Assembly: GCF_001439695.1 (NCBI RefSeq)
Contig: NZ_JYLL01000002.1
Span: forward strand, 310,001-374,000
Direction of reading: 5' to 3'
Source: Pseudomonas veronii
GTDB lineage: Bacteria; Pseudomonadota; Gammaproteobacteria; Pseudomonadales; Pseudomonadaceae
DNA: 64,000 nucleotides
The notes under the pieces were generated by a model. That model had not been told where the DNA came from and made no database searches. It was given only the letters and a program-made list of their open reading frames with translations. Positions 1 to 11,200 of the stretch are shown here, piece after piece. The translations under genes and the position numbers were made by a program. Position 1 is the stretch's first letter, and every line of letters starts with the position of its first letter.

Positions 1-561
1 CCGCGACGCTTTCGCGATTTCGAGCAGGGCCGGGTCGACGTGGCGATTTTCGAAAACCCCGACTGGGGCTGGCAGAAGATTCCTCACACCACGGTCGACA
101 TGGGCCTGGAAGATGCCGAAATCTTCGTCGCCCAGCGTGAGCCCGATCGCGACCAGAATTATTTCGCCAGCCTTGGCGGCAAGCGCCTGGCGGTATTCAG
201 CGGTTATCACTACGCCTTCGCCAACTTCAATGCCGACCCCAAGTTCATGGCCGAGCACTTCAACGCGACGTTGACCTACTCCCATGACAGCAACCTGCTG
301 ATGGTCGCGCGCGGTCGCGCCGATATCGCCCTGGTGACCCGCTCGTACCTGAGTGATTTTCTGGCGCGCAACGTCGACATGGCCGCCCAGTTCCTGATCT
401 CGGAGCGCGTCGACCAGGTGTACCACCACTACGCGTTGCTGCGGCCCAAGGCGCCGATCAGCAGCGCAGCGTTTGCCGGCCTGCTCAAACGTTTGCGCGA
501 TGACGGCGAGCTGTTGAAGATATTCGAGCCCTATCGCATCGATGTGACGGCGGTGCCCTGA
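1..561 (+). CDS. Substrate-binding-like protein, C-terminal part (cut by window start)
   Basis: The reading frame is open from base 1, so the N-terminus lies outside the window; the GTG at 40 is internal. The visible 186 residues resemble the second lobe of periplasmic amino-acid-binding proteins (SBP_bac_3): a 'GKRLAVFSGYHYAF' strand-helix segment, then 'GRADIALVTRSYLSDF', typical of the hinge return, and a terminal 'LLKRLRDDGELLKIFEPY' helix. The ligand cannot be inferred. It converges on pvdS with a 36-base gap. Whether it is an ABC solute receptor or a free-standing sensor-type protein cannot be told from this part. Confidence 0.6.
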   Translation, partial: PRRFRDFEQGRVDVAIFENPDWGWQKIPHTTVDMGLEDAEIFVAQREPDRDQNYFASLGGKRLAVFSGYHYAFANFNADPKFMAEHFNATLTYSHDSNLLMVARGRADIALVTRSYLSDFLARNVDMAAQFLISERVDQVYHHYALLRPKAPISSAAFAGLLKRLRDDGELLKIFEPYRIDVTAVP

Positions 562-597
562 GGTTTCGGGAGACCAGGCTTCGCGCCGGGGCGAGTT

Positions 598-1149
598 TCA
601 GAGCCGCCGTGCAAATGTATCGCTGTGACTGCCCGACACCTTGCGGCAATGCACCAGCGCATCGCGAATCATGAAGTTGACCAGGGTCGGCGAGACGCCG
701 AGTTCCTTGGCGATGTCCTTTTGCGGCACGCCGTGCAGGCGGTACATCTCGAACGCATAGCGGGTGCGCTGGGGCAGTTCCGTCAGGGCGTCGGCGATGT
801 TCTCCAGGGTGTTGAAATTGATGTGCGAAGTTTCCGGTGACGCGCCCTGAATCACCACATTCAAGCCTTCCTCTTCGGTCCCCGAATATTTGAGCTCCAG
901 GGCCTGCTTGCGATAGTGATCGATCGCCAGGTTGCGCACGATCTGGAACAGATAACTCAATTGCGCCTTGAACGATGAGGTGATCGTCGGCGCCGATTGC
1001 AGCCGGAAGTAGGCATCCTGCACGACGTCTTCGGCCCGGGAGCGGCAGCCGGTAATACGTGCTGCGATCTTTACCAGAATCAGCCGATTATCGACGAATG
1101 CCTGGAGCAGCGGTGAGTCGCACCTGCCTGTGGATACTTGTTCCGTCAT
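598..1149 (-). CDS. pvdS: Iron-starvation ECF sigma factor PvdS
   Basis: An extracytoplasmic-function sigma factor that directs RNA polymerase to pyoverdine promoters when iron is scarce. The 183-residue product has a region 2 segment (about residues 25-60, 'ITGCRSRAEDVVQDAYFRLQ') and a region 4 helix-turn-helix (about 125-165, 'LPQRTRYAFEMYRLHGVPQKD'). I start it at the ATG read from 1149 ('MTEQVSTG'); the frame is open to 1212, but that would add an atypical leader, and about 185 residues is the family norm. It is divergent from pvdG-pvdL, the arrangement I recall for P. aeruginosa PA2426-PA2424. A Fur-box-like sequence lies about 80 bases upstream. Identity rests on sequence plus neighbourhood. 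Confidence 0.95.
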   Translation of the reverse strand: MTEQVSTGRCDSPLLQAFVDNRLILVKIAARITGCRSRAEDVVQDAYFRLQSAPTITSSFKAQLSYLFQIVRNLAIDHYRKQALELKYSGTEEEGLNVVIQGASPETSHINFNTLENIADALTELPQRTRYAFEMYRLHGVPQKDIAKELGVSPTLVNFMIRDALVHCRKVSGSHSDTFARRL

Positions 1150-1228
1150 GGAAATCACCTTGATCGCAAAAGAGGTTAGGGGAGGGCGTCCGTGCTGAGG
1201 CCTCCTACACATCGGGCAACAAATTATG

Positions 1229-1247
1229 CTGAATGATAATTATTGTC
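1229..1247. promoter_or_regulatory. Fur box upstream of pvdS
   Basis: The 19 bases 'ctgaatgataattattgtc' match 14 of 19 positions of the Fur consensus (GATAATGATAATCATTATC). The site is 80-98 bases upstream of the pvdS start, where iron-loaded Fur would block pvdS transcription. The surrounding AT-rich patch stands out in otherwise GC-rich DNA. Confidence 0.75.
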
Positions 1248-1317
1248 AAATGAGAAGTCTGACTGATTTTGTCCGTGGGCTGAAGGTGTGAACCCCGTCT
1301 CGCTCGTCCACGACGAC

Positions 1318-1341
1318 TAATTATTTGGCAGCGCCGTCCGT
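1318..1341 (+). promoter_or_regulatory. PvdS-type (iron-starvation box) promoter of pvdG-pvdL
   Basis: TAATT, 16 bases, then CGT. The PvdS recognition pattern is TAAAT-N16/17-CGT, so there is one mismatch in the -35 part. It points toward pvdG, about 110 bases upstream of the pvdG start, and lies in the pvdS/pvdG intergenic region, as expected for a PvdS-dependent operon. Confidence 0.6.
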
Positions 1342-1452
1342 TCTTCTGGGTGACAGGTTCGTTGGTAAAACGGCCAAGGATCAGCACCCGCAGGAGGGCG
1401 AGATGGGTTTTTATCGTGCATATGGCGCGTTTCAGGTGGGGGGCGTCGAGCG

Positions 1453-2205
1453 ATGAGCGCGCCGACTCGACTGCGCCTGTTCTGCCTGCCTTATTCGGGG
1501 GCCAGCGCCATGGTGTACGTGCGTTGGCGGCGTGTTCTGCCGGACTGGTTGCAGGTGTGCCCGCTGGAGTTGCCGGGGCGCGGTATGCGGATGGACGAGC
1601 CGTTGCAATGCGACATCGGCGCCTTGGCCGCGCAGTTGGCGGATGAAATCAGTCGTGACCTGAACGGCCCCTACGCGTTGTTCGGCCACAGCCTTGGCGG
1701 CCTGCTGGCGTTCGAGCTGGCGCACGCGCTCAAAGCGCGCAACGTGCCTGCGCCGCTGGCGCTGTTTGCGTCCGGCACCGCCGGCCCGGCGCGGCGCGAC
1801 GTCAGCGAGTACGCCCGCGAAAAGACCGATGAGCAACTGATCGCCCGCCTGCGCGACCTGCAAGGCACCGCCGAAGCAGCCCTGGCCAACCGCGAATTGA
1901 TGCAGTTGATGCTGCCGATCCTGCGCGCCGACTTCCTGCTCTGCGGCAGCTTCGCCTACGGCCGACGCGAGCCGCTGGGCATGCCGATTCATGTGTTCGG
2001 CGGCAAGCAGGACAGCGTGCGCGCCGACCAGTTACTCGACTGGCAGGCAGACGCCGCCAGCGGGTTTTCCCTGGACCTGTTCGACGGCCACCACTTCTTT
2101 CTGGTGCAGCACGAAAGCGCGGTGCTGCGCTGTGTGCGGCGCTACGCCGAGGAACACCTGGCGCGCTGGCGCAATGGCGCGGTGCGGCGACTGACCGCCG
2201 GCTGA
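1453..2205 (+). CDS. pvdG: Type II thioesterase of pyoverdine synthesis (PvdG)
   Basis: An editing thioesterase that would hydrolyse misprimed acyl or aminoacyl groups from the carrier domains of the pyoverdine synthetases. The 250-residue alpha/beta hydrolase has the '[11 protein letters not shown]' start typical of type II thioesterases, the nucleophile elbow GHSLGG (Ser80), and '[11 protein letters not shown]' near residue 215 carrying the catalytic His. It has no signal peptide, so it acts in the cytoplasm. It lies 45 bases before pvdL in the same direction and probably shares its promoter. The ribosome site is weak (GGGCG). The position between pvdS and pvdL matches PA2425. Confidence 0.93.
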   Translation: MSAPTRLRLFCLPYSGASAMVYVRWRRVLPDWLQVCPLELPGRGMRMDEPLQCDIGALAAQLADEISRDLNGPYALFGHSLGGLLAFELAHALKARNVPAPLALFASGTAGPARRDVSEYAREKTDEQLIARLRDLQGTAEAALANRELMQLMLPILRADFLLCGSFAYGRREPLGMPIHVFGGKQDSVRADQLLDWQADAASGFSLDLFDGHHFFLVQHESAVLRCVRRYAEEHLARWRNGAVRRLTAG

Positions 2206-2250
2206 ACCCTTCCCGATTTTCCCGTAAGCCGATTTCAGGCAGGAACCCCC

Positions 2251-5200
2251 ATGATGGACGCCTTCGAACTTCCCCGCACCCTGGCCCAGTCCCTTCAACG
2301 CCGCGCCGCGCAGACTCCGGAGCGGATCGCTCTGCGTTTCCTCGCTGAGTCCGCCGAACACAACGTGGTCCTCAGCTACCGCGACCTCGACCGACGCGCC
2401 CGTGCCATCGCCGCCGCCCTGCAGGCCAACGCCGACCTGGGCGACCGTGCCGTGTTGTTGTTCCCCAGCGGGCCGGACTATGTGGCGGCGTTCTTCGGTT
2501 GCCTGTACGCCGGGGTGATCGCGGTGCCGGCCTATCCGCCGGAGTCCGCTCGTCACCATCACCAGGCGCGCTTGCTGTCGATCATCGCCGACGCCGAACC
2601 GCGCCTGTTGCTGACCATCGCCAGCCTCGGCGATGACTTGGCGCAGATCGAAAACGCGCCGCCGCTGCTGGCGGTCGACACCCTCGACAGCGCGCTTGCC
2701 GAGCGCTGGGTCGCCACCGATGTGCAAGCCGACGACATCGCCTTCCTGCAATACACCTCGGGCTCCACCGCCTTGCCCAAGGGCGTGCAGGTCAGCCACG
2801 GCAATCTGGTCGCCAATGAACTGCTGATCCGGCGCGGTTTCGGCATCGACCTGAACCCGGATGACGTGATCGTCAGCTGGCTGCCGCTGTACCACGACAT
2901 GGGCCTGATCGGCGGCCTGCTGCAACCGATCTTCAGCGGCGTGCCCTGCGTGTTGATGTCGCCGGCGTACTTCCTCGGCCGGCCCTTGCGCTGGCTGGAA
3001 GCGATCAGCGAATACGGCGGCACCATCAGCGGCGGCCCGGATTTCGCCTATCGCTTGTGCAGCGAACGGGTCAGCGAATCGGCCCTGGAACGCCTGGATT
3101 TGAAGCGCTGGCGCGTGGCGTATTCCGGCTCCGAACCGATCCGCCTCGACACCCTGGAACGCTTCGCCGAGAAGTTCGCCCCGTGCGGTTTCACCGCGAA
3201 CAACTTCTTCGCCTCCTACGGCCTGGCCGAAGCAACCCTGTTTGTCGCCGGCGGCCGCCGTGGCCACGGCATCCCGGCCCTGCGCCTGGATGCCCAGGCG
3301 CTGGCCGCCAACCGCGCCGAGCCGGGGCCGGGCGCGGCGATCATGAGTTGCGGCACACATCAGCCGGACCACGCGGTGCTGATCGCCGATCCCCACACCT
3401 TGAGCGAACTGCCTGACAACTGCGTCGGCGAACTCTGGGCCAGCGGCCCGAGCATTGCCCACGGCTACTGGCGCAACCCCGAAGCCAGCGCCAAGACCTT
3501 CGTCCAGCACGCCGGCCGCACCTGGCTGCGCAGCGGCGACCTGGGCTTTTTCCGCGAGGGCGAGGTGTACATCACCGGGCGCTTGAAAGACCTGCTGATC
3601 GTGCGCGGCCACAACCTCTACCCGCAGGACATCGAGCAGACCATCGAGCGCGAAGTGGAGGTGGTGCGCAAAGGCCGGGTCGCGGCGTTCGCGGTGAATG
3701 AGCAGGGCCAGGAAGGCATCGGTATCGCCGCTGAGATCAGCCGCAGCGTGCAGAAAATCCTCGCGCCGCAAGCGCTGATCACGGCGATCCGCCAAGCCGT
3801 GGCCGAAGCCTATCAAGAGGCGCCGTGCGTGGTGGTGTTGCTCAACCCCGGCGCGTTGCCGAAGACCTCCAGCGGCAAGCTGCAGCGCTCGGCATGTGCG
3901 TTGCGTTACGCCGATGGCAGCCTCGACAGCTATGCGCAGTTCCCCGGTCTGCAAGGGGCGGCCAGTGATGTCGCGCTGGGGTCCACCTTGCAGACCCAGA
4001 TCGCGGCGATCTGGTGCGAGCAGTTGCAGGTGGCGACGGTAGCGGCGGATGACCACTTCTTCCTGCTCGGCGGCAATTCCATCAGCGCGACCCAAGTGGT
4101 TGCGCGCCTGCGCGAAACCCTGGGCCTGGAACTGAACCTGCGCCTGCTGTTCGAAGCGCCGACCTTGTCGGCCTTCGCTGCCGATGTGGCACAGTTGCAG
4201 CAGGATGGCGGCGTCGCTCAAGGCACGATCCAGTGCTTGTCGCATGAGGATGAACTGCCGCAATCCCTCGCACAGAATCGCCTGTGGATCACCTGGCAAC
4301 TCGACCCGCAGAGCCACGCATACACCATCCCCGGTGCCCTGCGCCTGCGCGGCGAGCTGGATGCAGACGCAGTGCGCGCCAGCTTCGCGCACCTGATCCA
4401 GCGCCACCCAGCCCTGCGCACGCGCTTCTACGAACGGGATGGGCAAGCCTTCCAACGGGTGTTGGCCAGCAGCGCATTCGACTTGCACGTCATCGACCTT
4501 GGTGACCTGCCCGCCGCCGCGCGCGAAGCCCGGGCGCAGCAGATCCGCGAGGAGCAGGCGCACACCGCGTTCGACCTGGAAAACGGCCCGTTGCTGCGGG
4601 TGAGCCTGGTGCGCCTGGACGACGAAGATCATCAGTTGCTGGTGACGCTGCATCACATCATCGCCGACGGCTGGTCGCTGAATATCCTCATCGATGAGTT
4701 CTCGCGCCTGTACGCCGCGGCGTCCCAGGGCCAGCCCCTGCAACTGCCGCCACTGGCCGTGCAATACGCCGACTACGGCAACTGGCAGCGCCAATGGTTG
4801 GCCGAGGGCGAAGGCCAGCGGCAACTGGCGTACTGGAAGGCGCAGTTGGGAGACGAACACCCAGCCTTGAGCCTGGCCACCGATCACCCGCGTGCAGCGC
4901 GGCAACGCAACAGTGCTTCGCGCCACAACGTGCGTCTGGGCGCAAGCCTCAGCGCGGCGATTCGCCAGACTGCCCAGGCCAACCAATCGACGCCGTTCAT
5001 GCTGTTGCTCGCGGCGTTCCAGACCTTGCTCTACCGCTACAGCGGCCAGCGCGACATCCGCATCGGCGTGCCCAGCGCCAACCGCCCGCGCCAGGAAACC
5101 CAAGGCCTGGTCGGCTTCTTTATCAACACCCTGGTACTGCGCGCCGAGCTGGACGGGCGCCTGCCGTTCAACCAGCTGTTGGCGGCCACGCGCCAGGCGG

Positions 5201-8200
5201 CAGTGGGCGCCCAGGCCCATCAGGATCTGCCCTTCGAGCAACTGCTCGAAGCGTTCCCCCACGCCCGCGAACAGGGCCTGTTCCAGGTGATGTTCAACCA
5301 TCAGCAGCGCGACCTCGGCGCTTTGCGTCGCCTGCCGGGCCTGCTCGCCGAAGAACTGGCGTGGCACAGCCGCGAAGCCAAGTTCGACCTGCAATTGCAC
5401 AGCGAAGAAGACCGCAACGGGCGCCTGAGCCTGGCGTTCGACTACGCCGACGAATTGTTCGAAAGCACCACCATCCAACGCCTGGCCGAGCACTTCATCA
5501 ACCTGCTGCACGCCGTGTGCGAGCAACCGCAGCGGGCCCTCGGCGACCTCAAATTGATGCAACACGACGAACAGCGGCCCTGGAGCGAAGCGCCTTGCGC
5601 GCCGGCCCGGCAATGGTTGCCCGAACAGCTCAACCAACACACCTCGGACCGCACCGCGCTGGTCTGGCAGGGCGGCAGCCTGAGCTTTGCCCAACTGCAC
5701 ACCCAGGCCAACCGCCTGGCCCATTACCTGCGCGACAAGGGCGTCGGCCCCGACGTGTGCGTGGCCATCGCCGCCGAGCGTTCGCCGCAACTGTTGATCG
5801 GCCTGCTGGCGATCATCAAGGCCGGCGGCGCCTACGTGCCGCTGGACCCGGATTACCCCGCCGAGCGCCTGGCCTACATGCTCAAGGACAGCGGCGTCCA
5901 CCTGCTGCTGACCCAGACCGCGTTGCTGGCGCAATTACCCACGGCCGAAGACGTGTGCGTGATCGCCATGGACGGCCTGCACCTCGACCGCTGGCCGACC
6001 CAGCCGCCGGGCCTGCATCTGGACGGCGAGCACCTCGCCTACGTGATCTACACCTCCGGCTCTACCGGCCAGCCCAAGGGCGTGGGCAACACCCATGCGG
6101 CCCTGGCCGAGCGCTTGCAGTGGATGCAGGCCACCTACGCGCTGAATGACAACGACGTGCTGCTGCAAAAAGCCCCGATCAGTTTCGACGTGTCGGTGTG
6201 GGAGTGCTTCTGGCCGCTGATCACCGGCTGCCGCCTGGTGTTGGCGGGGCCGGGCGAGCAGCGCGACCCGCAGCGCATCGCGCAACTGGTGCAGGCCCAT
6301 GGCGTGACCACTCTGCACTTTGTGCCGCCGCTGTTGCAGCTGTTTATCGACGAGCCGTTGGCGGCCGAATGCACCAGCCTGCGCCGTCTGTTCTGCGGCG
6401 GCGAAGCCTTGCCCGCCGAGTTGCGTGACCGTGTGCTTGCGCGGTTGCCGGCGGTGCAGTTGCACAACCGTTATGGCCCGACCGAAACCGCGATCAACGT
6501 CACCCATTGGCACTGCCGCGCCGAGGATGGCGAGCGCTCGCCGATTGGCCGACCGCTGGGCAATGTGATCTGCCGCGTGCTCGACGAACAGCTCAACCCG
6601 TTGCCAGCGGGGGTGCCGGGCGAGCTGTGCATCGGCGGCATCGGCCTGGCACGCGGTTACCTCGGCCGCGCCGGGCTCACCGCCGAGCGTTTTATCGCCG
6701 ACCCCTTGGGCGCGCCGGGCAGCCGTCTGTATCGCAGCGGTGACCGCGCACGCTGGAGCGCTGACGGCGTGCTCGACTACCTCGGTCGTCTCGATCAGCA
6801 GGTCAAGTTGCGCGGCTTTCGCGTCGAACCGCAAGAAATCGAAGCGCGCCTGCTGGCCCTCGACGGTATCGCCCAGGCCGTGGTGCTGGTGCGCGATGAT
6901 CAATTGATCGGCTATTACACCGCCACTGCCGCGCTCGACGCCCAAACCGTCAAAGCCGCCCTGGCCGCTGGGTTGCCGGAATACATGGTACCTGCGCACC
7001 TGATGCGCCTGGACGCCATGCCCCTGAGCCCGAGCGGCAAGCTGGACCGCCGTGCGCTGCCCGAGCCGGTGTGGCAAACCCGCGAACACGTTGAACCCGA
7101 GAGCCCGTTGCAGCAGCAGATTGCGGCGATCTGGCGCGAAGTGCTGGGCCTGCCGCGGATCGGCCTGCGCGATGATTTTTTCGCCCTCGGCGGCCATTCG
7201 TTGCTGGCCACGCAAATCATCTCGCGCACCCGGCAGGCGTGTGACGTCGAGCTGCCGTTGCGCACCCTGTTCGAAGCCAGCGAACTCGGCGCATTTGCCG
7301 AGCAGGTCGGGCAGATCCAGGCCGCCGGCCAACGCAACCAACAGACCGCCGTCGCCCAGGTCGACCGCAGCCGGCCGGTGCCGCTGTCCTATTCCCAGCA
7401 GCGGATGTGGTTCCTCTGGCAGTTGGAGCCGGACAGCCCGGCGTACAACGTCGGCGGCATGGCGCGTTTGCGCGGGGTGCTCGACGTGGGGCGTTTCGAG
7501 GCCGCGTTGCAGGCCTTGGTCATGCGTCACGAAACCCTGCGGACCACCTTCCCGAGCGTCGATGGCGTGGCCCATCAGCAGGTGTCGGCGCAGACCGGCC
7601 TGCGCATGGGCTGGCAGGACTTCTCGGCGCTGAGCCACCTCGAATGCGAGCAACGCTTGCAGCAGCTGGCCGATGTCGAGGCGCACACGCCGTTCAACCT
7701 GGAAACCGGGCCGCTATTGCGCGTGTGCCTGGTCAAGGCCGGCGCGCAGGAACATTACCTGGTGCTGACCTTGCACCATATCGTCACCGAAGGCTGGGCC
7801 ATGGACATCTTTGCCCGTGAACTCAGCGCGCTGTACGAAGCCTTCATCGATGAGCGCGACTCGCCGCTGGCGCCGCTGCCGGTGCAGTACCTCGACTACA
7901 GCGTGTGGCAGCGCCAGTGGCTGGAGTCCGGCGAGCGCCAGCGCCAGCTCGATTACTGGATCGCGCAATTGGGTTATGAGCATCCGCTGCTGGAACTGCC
8001 CGGCGACCGCCCGCGGCCGCCGGTGCAAAGCCACCGCGGCGGGCTGTACCGTTTTGATTTGAGCGACGAACTGGCCGCGCGCGTTCGGGCCTTCAATGCT
8101 GCGCACGGCCTGACCCTGTTCATGAGCATGACCGCCACGCTGGCGGTGTTGCTCTACCGCTACAGCGGCCAGACCGACCTGCGCATCGGCGCTCCGGTGG

Positions 8201-11200
8201 CCAATCGGATTCGCCCGGAAAGCGAAGGGCTGATCGGCGCCTTCCTCAACACCCAGGTACTGCGTTGCCGGCTCGACGGGCAGATGAGCGTCGGTGAGTT
8301 GTTCGAGCAAGTCCGCCACACCGTGATCGAGGGCCAGTCTCACCAGGACCTGCCGTTCGACCATCTGGTGGAAGCGCTGCAACCACCGCGCAGCGCGGCG
8401 TACAACCCGCTGTTCCAAGTGATGTGCAACGTGCAGCGCTGGGAATTCCAGCAGCGCCGCCAACTGGGCGGGATGAGCGTCGAGTACCTGGCCAACGATG
8501 CGCGTGCGACCAAGTTCGACCTCAACCTGGAAGTCACCGACCTCGACCATCGCCTGGGATGCTGCCTGACCTACAGCACCGATTTGTTCGATGAGCCGCG
8601 CGTTGCGCGCATGGCCGAACATTGGCGCAACCTGCTCGAAGCGCTGATCGCCGACCCGCAGCAACGCCTCAGCGAACTGCCGATGCTGGGTGCCGACGAG
8701 CAGCACGCATTGCAGCGCAGCCTGGGAAGCGACGCGGCTGAACAGCGCCTCGACCAGTGCCTTCACTCACTGTTCAACCAGCAGGCACTGGCCCGTGCCG
8801 ACGCGCCGGCACTGACGTTTGCCGGTGAGACCCTCAGCTACCGCGAACTGAATGCCCGCGCCAACCGCCTGGCCTGGATGCTGCGCGAGCGTGGCGTCGG
8901 CCCGCAGGTGCGGGTCGGCCTGGCGTTGCCGCGCTCCCTGGAAATGGTCATCGGCCTGCTGGCGATTCTCAAGGCCGGCGGCGCCTATGTGCCGCTGGAC
9001 CCGGAGTACCCGCTGGACCGCCTGCATTACATGATCGAAGACAGCGGCATCGGCTTGCTGCTCAGTGATGCGGCGATGTTCGCCGCCCTCGGTGAACTGC
9101 CGGCGACGCTGGCGTGCTGGTGCCTGGAAGACGACCTGCCGGTGCTGGCGAACTACCCGGCCAGTGAGCCGCCGTTTCTCAGCCTGCCGCAACACCCGGC
9201 GTACCTGATCTACACCTCCGGCTCCACCGGCAAGCCAAAAGGCGTGGTGGTGTGCCACGGCGAAATCGCCATGCACTGCCAGGCCGTGATCGAGCGTTTC
9301 GGCATGCGCCCGGATGACTGTGAGCTGCACTTCTATTCGATCAACTTCGACGCCGCCACCGAGCGTTTGCTGGTGCCGTTGCTCAGCGGCGCACAACTGG
9401 TATTGCGCGCCCAGGGCCAGTGGGATGCCGAGCAGATCTGCGGGCTGATCCGCACCCATCGCATCAATGTGCTGGGCTTCACCCCGAGCTACGGCAGCCA
9501 GTTGGCGCAATGGCTGGCAACCCAGCGGCAGACCTTGCCGGTGCGGTTGTGCATCACCGGCGGCGAGGCGCTGACCGGCGAACACCTGCAGCGCATCCGC
9601 GCCGCGTTCCAGCCGCAGGTGTTTTTCAACGCCTACGGCCCGACTGAAACCGTGGTGATGCCGCTGGCCGGCCTCGCACCGCAGCACTTGGCGGAGGGCG
9701 TCGGCAGCGTGCCGATCGGCAGCATCGTCGGCGCCCGCGTGGCCTATATTCTCGACGCCGATCTGGCCCTGGTGCCGCAAGGCGCGAGCGGCGAGTTGTA
9801 CGTCGGCGGGGCAGGGCTGGCGCAGGGTTATCACCAGCGTCCGGGGATGACGGCGGAGCGTTTTGTCGCGGACCCCTTCGCGGCCCGTGGCGGTCGCCTG
9901 TACCGCACCGGCGATCTGGTGCGCCAACTGAGCGATGGCCAGGTGGAATACCTCGGGCGGATCGACCATCAGGTGAAGATCCGTGGTTTCCGCATCGAAC
10001 TGGGCGAGATCGAAACGCGCCTGCTTGAACATCCCGCCGTGCGGGAAGCGGTGGTGCTGGCGCTGGATTCGCCGAGCGGCAAACAGCTGGTGGCCTATCT
10101 GGCCAGCGACGCCGAGCACGGCCCCTTGCGCGACGCCTTGAAGGCGCACCTCAAAGCGCAACTGCCGGACTACATGGTGCCCGCCCATTGGCTCGTGCTG
10201 GACAGCATGCCGCTGACCGCCAACGGCAAGCTCGACCGCCGCGCCTTGCCGCCGCCGGATGCCGAGGCGAATCGCCAACACTACGTGGCGCCGCGCAACG
10301 CGCTGGAGCAGGCGTTGGCGGCGATCTGGTGCGCGGTGTTGAACGTGCAGCAGGTCGGTCTCGACGATAACTTTTTTGAACTGGGCGGCGATTCGATCCT
10401 GTCGATCCAGGTGGTCAGCCGTGCGCGCCAGGCCGGGATTCACTTCAGCCCGCGGGATTTGTTCCAGCACCAGACCGTACAGACCCTGGCCGCCGTCGCC
10501 ACGCGCGCCGAGCAGGTCAGCGCCGAGCAAGGCGTGCTGAGCGGCCGCTCGGGGCTCACGCCGATCCAGCAGTGGTTCTTCGAGACAGAGATTCCCGCGC
10601 GTCAACACTGGAACCAGGCGCTGGTGCTCAAACCGCTGCAACTGCTCGATCCCCATCGCCTGGAGCAAGCCCTGCTGGCGGTGCTGGAACAGCATGACGC
10701 GCTGCGCCTGAGCTTCACCCGGCGCGACGCGCAATGGCACGCCGAACACCTGGCCGTGCCGGAGGGCGGTGTGCTGATGCAGGCGCAAGTGTGTGATCTG
10801 CAACAGTGCAGCGCGTTGTTCAGCGACACCCAACGCAGCCTCGACCTGGCCCACGGCCCGCTGTTGCGCGCGTTGCTGGTGGACGGCCCGCAAGGCCAGC
10901 AGCGCCTGCTGATCGTGATCCATCACCTGGTGGTGGATGGTGTGTCGTGGCGTGTGTTGCTTGAGGATCTGCAAAACGGCTATCGCCAATTGAGCGACGG
11001 CCAATCCGTCAGCCTGCCGGCCAAGACCAGTGCCTTGCGCGACTGGGCCGCCCGCTTGCAGGCCTATGCCGGCAGCGAATCCCTGCGCGAAGAATTGTGC
11101 GTCTGGCAGGAGCGCTTGGCCGGTGCGGCGGTGCCCTTGCCGGTGGCGCGCCCGCACGGCGCATTGCGCCATCGCGATGCCGAGACGCTCAGTGTGCGCC